NCBI GenBank assembly: GCA_030220185.1
Contig: JASPKZ010007797.1
Coordinates: 4,578,501 to 4,642,500 of the forward strand
Source of the DNA: Diploptera punctata
Lineage: Eukaryota > Arthropoda > Insecta > Blattodea > Blaberidae
Reading direction: 5' to 3'
DNA length: 64,000 nucleotides
Shown here: one piece after another, positions 62,930 to 64,000 of the stretch
Numbering within the stretch: the stretch's first letter is position 1
Layout: each line of letters begins with the position of its first letter
Translations under genes and position numbers: made by a program
The notes under the pieces: model-generated
The model's input: only the letters and a program-made list of their open reading frames with translations
The model's database searches: none
What the model was told of the DNA's origin: nothing

Positions 62930-63125
62930 TATTATCTCGCTTCTGAGCTAAGTTCAAGTTGTAATGTAAACAAACCAGATGTATGACTGCATTTTCATTG
63001 GTCAAATAACAGTTTTACCTTTAAGGGTATAAGAAAATATAATTCCTCTCTAACACTCGAAAATGAAGGAAATAAAAATAAATATTTTATCTAGCACATG
63101 TCTATATAAGTTATATAGCAGTATC
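62930..63125 (-). repeat. Interspersed repeat of unknown class
   Basis: It is a reverse copy of 40250-40430 (TTACAACTTGAACTTAGCTC and AGACATGTGCTAGATAATA), related to 320-400. Confidence 0.55.
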
Positions 63126-63133
63126 TTAAAATA

Positions 63134-64000
63134 CAGGGTGGACCGCTCGAATGGACCTAATTTCAATTGCTTGTTACTGGCAAACGGTTGAAGATAGAAA
63201 CTTAAAACAACGTTCATATTACAGAAAAACTCACCAAGTTTTGATATCCAGATCACCACATCTCTATATGAGCCCCAGCAGTCACTGTGACGATATCAAA
63301 GCGATGAACAATTTCTTGCCAAGTACGTTGGAGTATGTCTTCTGGAATGTTCTCAATAGCCTCTATGATGCGCTCACGAAGATCACGAAGGTCTTTGACT
63401 GGGGTGGTGTAAACTTTATCTTTGACATAGCCCCAGAGAAAGAAATCCAGTGGTGTTAAATCGGGAGATCTCGGGGGCCACGCGATTGGTCCTCCCCTAC
63501 CAATCCAACGGCCAGGGAAAATGTTGTCCAAAGTCGTACGAACTTCATTGGACCAGTGGGGAGGAGCACCATCTTGCTGGAAAACGATGTTAGGCTGCAG
63601 TTGTTCAATTTGTGGAAAGAAGAAACTGCTCCAGCATGTCAAGATATGTGGTACCACGAACAGTTTTCTCGGCGAAGAAAAACGGTCCAATGACCTTATT
63701 ATGTGACAAACTGCACCAAACATTCATCTTCGGACTATCACGAACATGCTCTTGAATAGCGTGAGGATTCTCCGATCCCCAGATCCGCACATTATGCCGG
63801 TTTACCTTGCCTGACAAATGGAAAGTGGCTTCGTCCGAGAAGAAAATCTTGGTCATGAAGTCAGGATCAGCGCCGAGATGGTCCAGCATCGTATTGGCGA
63901 ATTCCACTCGTTTCGGCATGTCATTCGGCTCCAGACGTTGCACTAACTGCACTTTATATGCGTGCAGTTTGAGGCGTTTGTGGACAATCCGTTGTAATGT
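63134..64000 (-). mobile_element. rosa-like (DD41D) mariner element, cut by the window edge
   Basis: The right terminus of the element begins CAGGGTGGACCGCTCGAATG after TA (63132-63133). The transposase frames on the minus strand show FFSDEATFHLSG (first Asp), FQQDGAPPHWSNEVR (second Asp) and PPRSPDLTPLDFFLWG (third Asp). I count 41 residues between the second and third Asp, the spacing of the rosa (DD41D) group of the Tc1/mariner superfamily. The other end lies beyond the window. Confidence 0.85.
63253..63952 (-). pseudogene. Mariner transposase, catalytic domain, one frameshift
   Basis: Two overlapping frames (63952-63605 and 63723-63253) form a catalytic domain running from MQLVQRLEPNDMPKRVEFAN to TVTAGAHIEMW. 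The break falls near 63620, between LDMLEQF and QIEQLQPNIVFQQDGAPPHW, inside an A/G-rich run. All three catalytic Asp residues are kept. The helix-turn-helix DNA-binding half lies right of the window. A decayed but fairly young copy. Confidence 0.88.

Overview
This is a stretch of a large, repeat-rich animal nuclear genome, almost certainly an insect. The evidence is intron-split genes with GT-AG borders, exons of 60-210 bp separated by introns of up to about 23 kb, AT-rich intergenic DNA, and mostly mobile-element debris (LINE, Penelope, mariner, piggyBac-like, hAT-like and tRNA-derived SINE pieces). A cockroach or another large-genome hemimetabolous insect is my guess from the flavour of the LINE and SINE remnants; I cannot prove it from the sequence alone.

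Host genes. (1) Cullin-5 (Cul5) is on the minus strand. Its first three coding exons lie at 10162-10145, 9767-9558 and 622-443, and the rest lies beyond the left edge. (2) Prefoldin subunit 3 (VBP1 family) is on the plus strand, complete, with five exons at 13691-13771, 23570-23697, 27195-27360, 50139-50251 and 54088-54175, encoding 191 residues over 40 kb. The two genes are divergent, with start codons about 3.5 kb apart. Its 22.8 kb intron 3 holds two related, same-length, same-phase candidate alternative terminal exons (35713-35796 and 38201-38284), which would end the protein at 152 residues. (3) A possible last coding exon of an unrecognised minus-strand gene (54498-54440) converges on the prefoldin 3' end.

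Mobile elements. The dominant group is a swarm of Penelope-like retroelements (PLEs) with GIY-YIG endonuclease fragments. At least seven sequence families are present (A to G here), often as head-to-head palindromes whose two arms are truncated at nearly the same point. The 3' end of every family folds as a hammerhead-type ribozyme: a CUGANGA core, GAAA, a tiny stem III, a UH cleavage site and a stem I of 3-5 bp at the predicted place in most families. In six families the core lies inside the last codons of the PLE reading frame, always in the same frame. Two families carry the paired change C3-G8 to U3-A8, which keeps the known tertiary base pair. This ribozyme-bearing PLE swarm is the most interesting system in the window.

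Other elements: one LINE family (LINE A) with two 5'-truncated insertions bounded by clear target duplications, and many older LINE fragments; six tRNA-derived SINE types, several with 11-15 bp target duplications; a rosa-like DD41D mariner at the right edge; two internally deleted mariner/Tc1 relatives; two pogo/Tigger-like elements; a TTAA-flanked piggyBac-like element nested in a LINE; two hAT-like elements; and a foldback MITE. A tRNA-like motif sits in about 305-bp tandem units at 31.0-32.0 kb.

Layout: 0-10.2 kb, Cul5 introns full of repeats; 10.2-13.7 kb, the shared upstream region with LINE debris and a very long AAT microsatellite; 13.7-54.2 kb, the prefoldin gene with introns packed with PLEs, LINEs and SINEs; 54.2-64 kb, the converging gene end, PLE palindromes, a quieter AT-rich stretch and a mariner.
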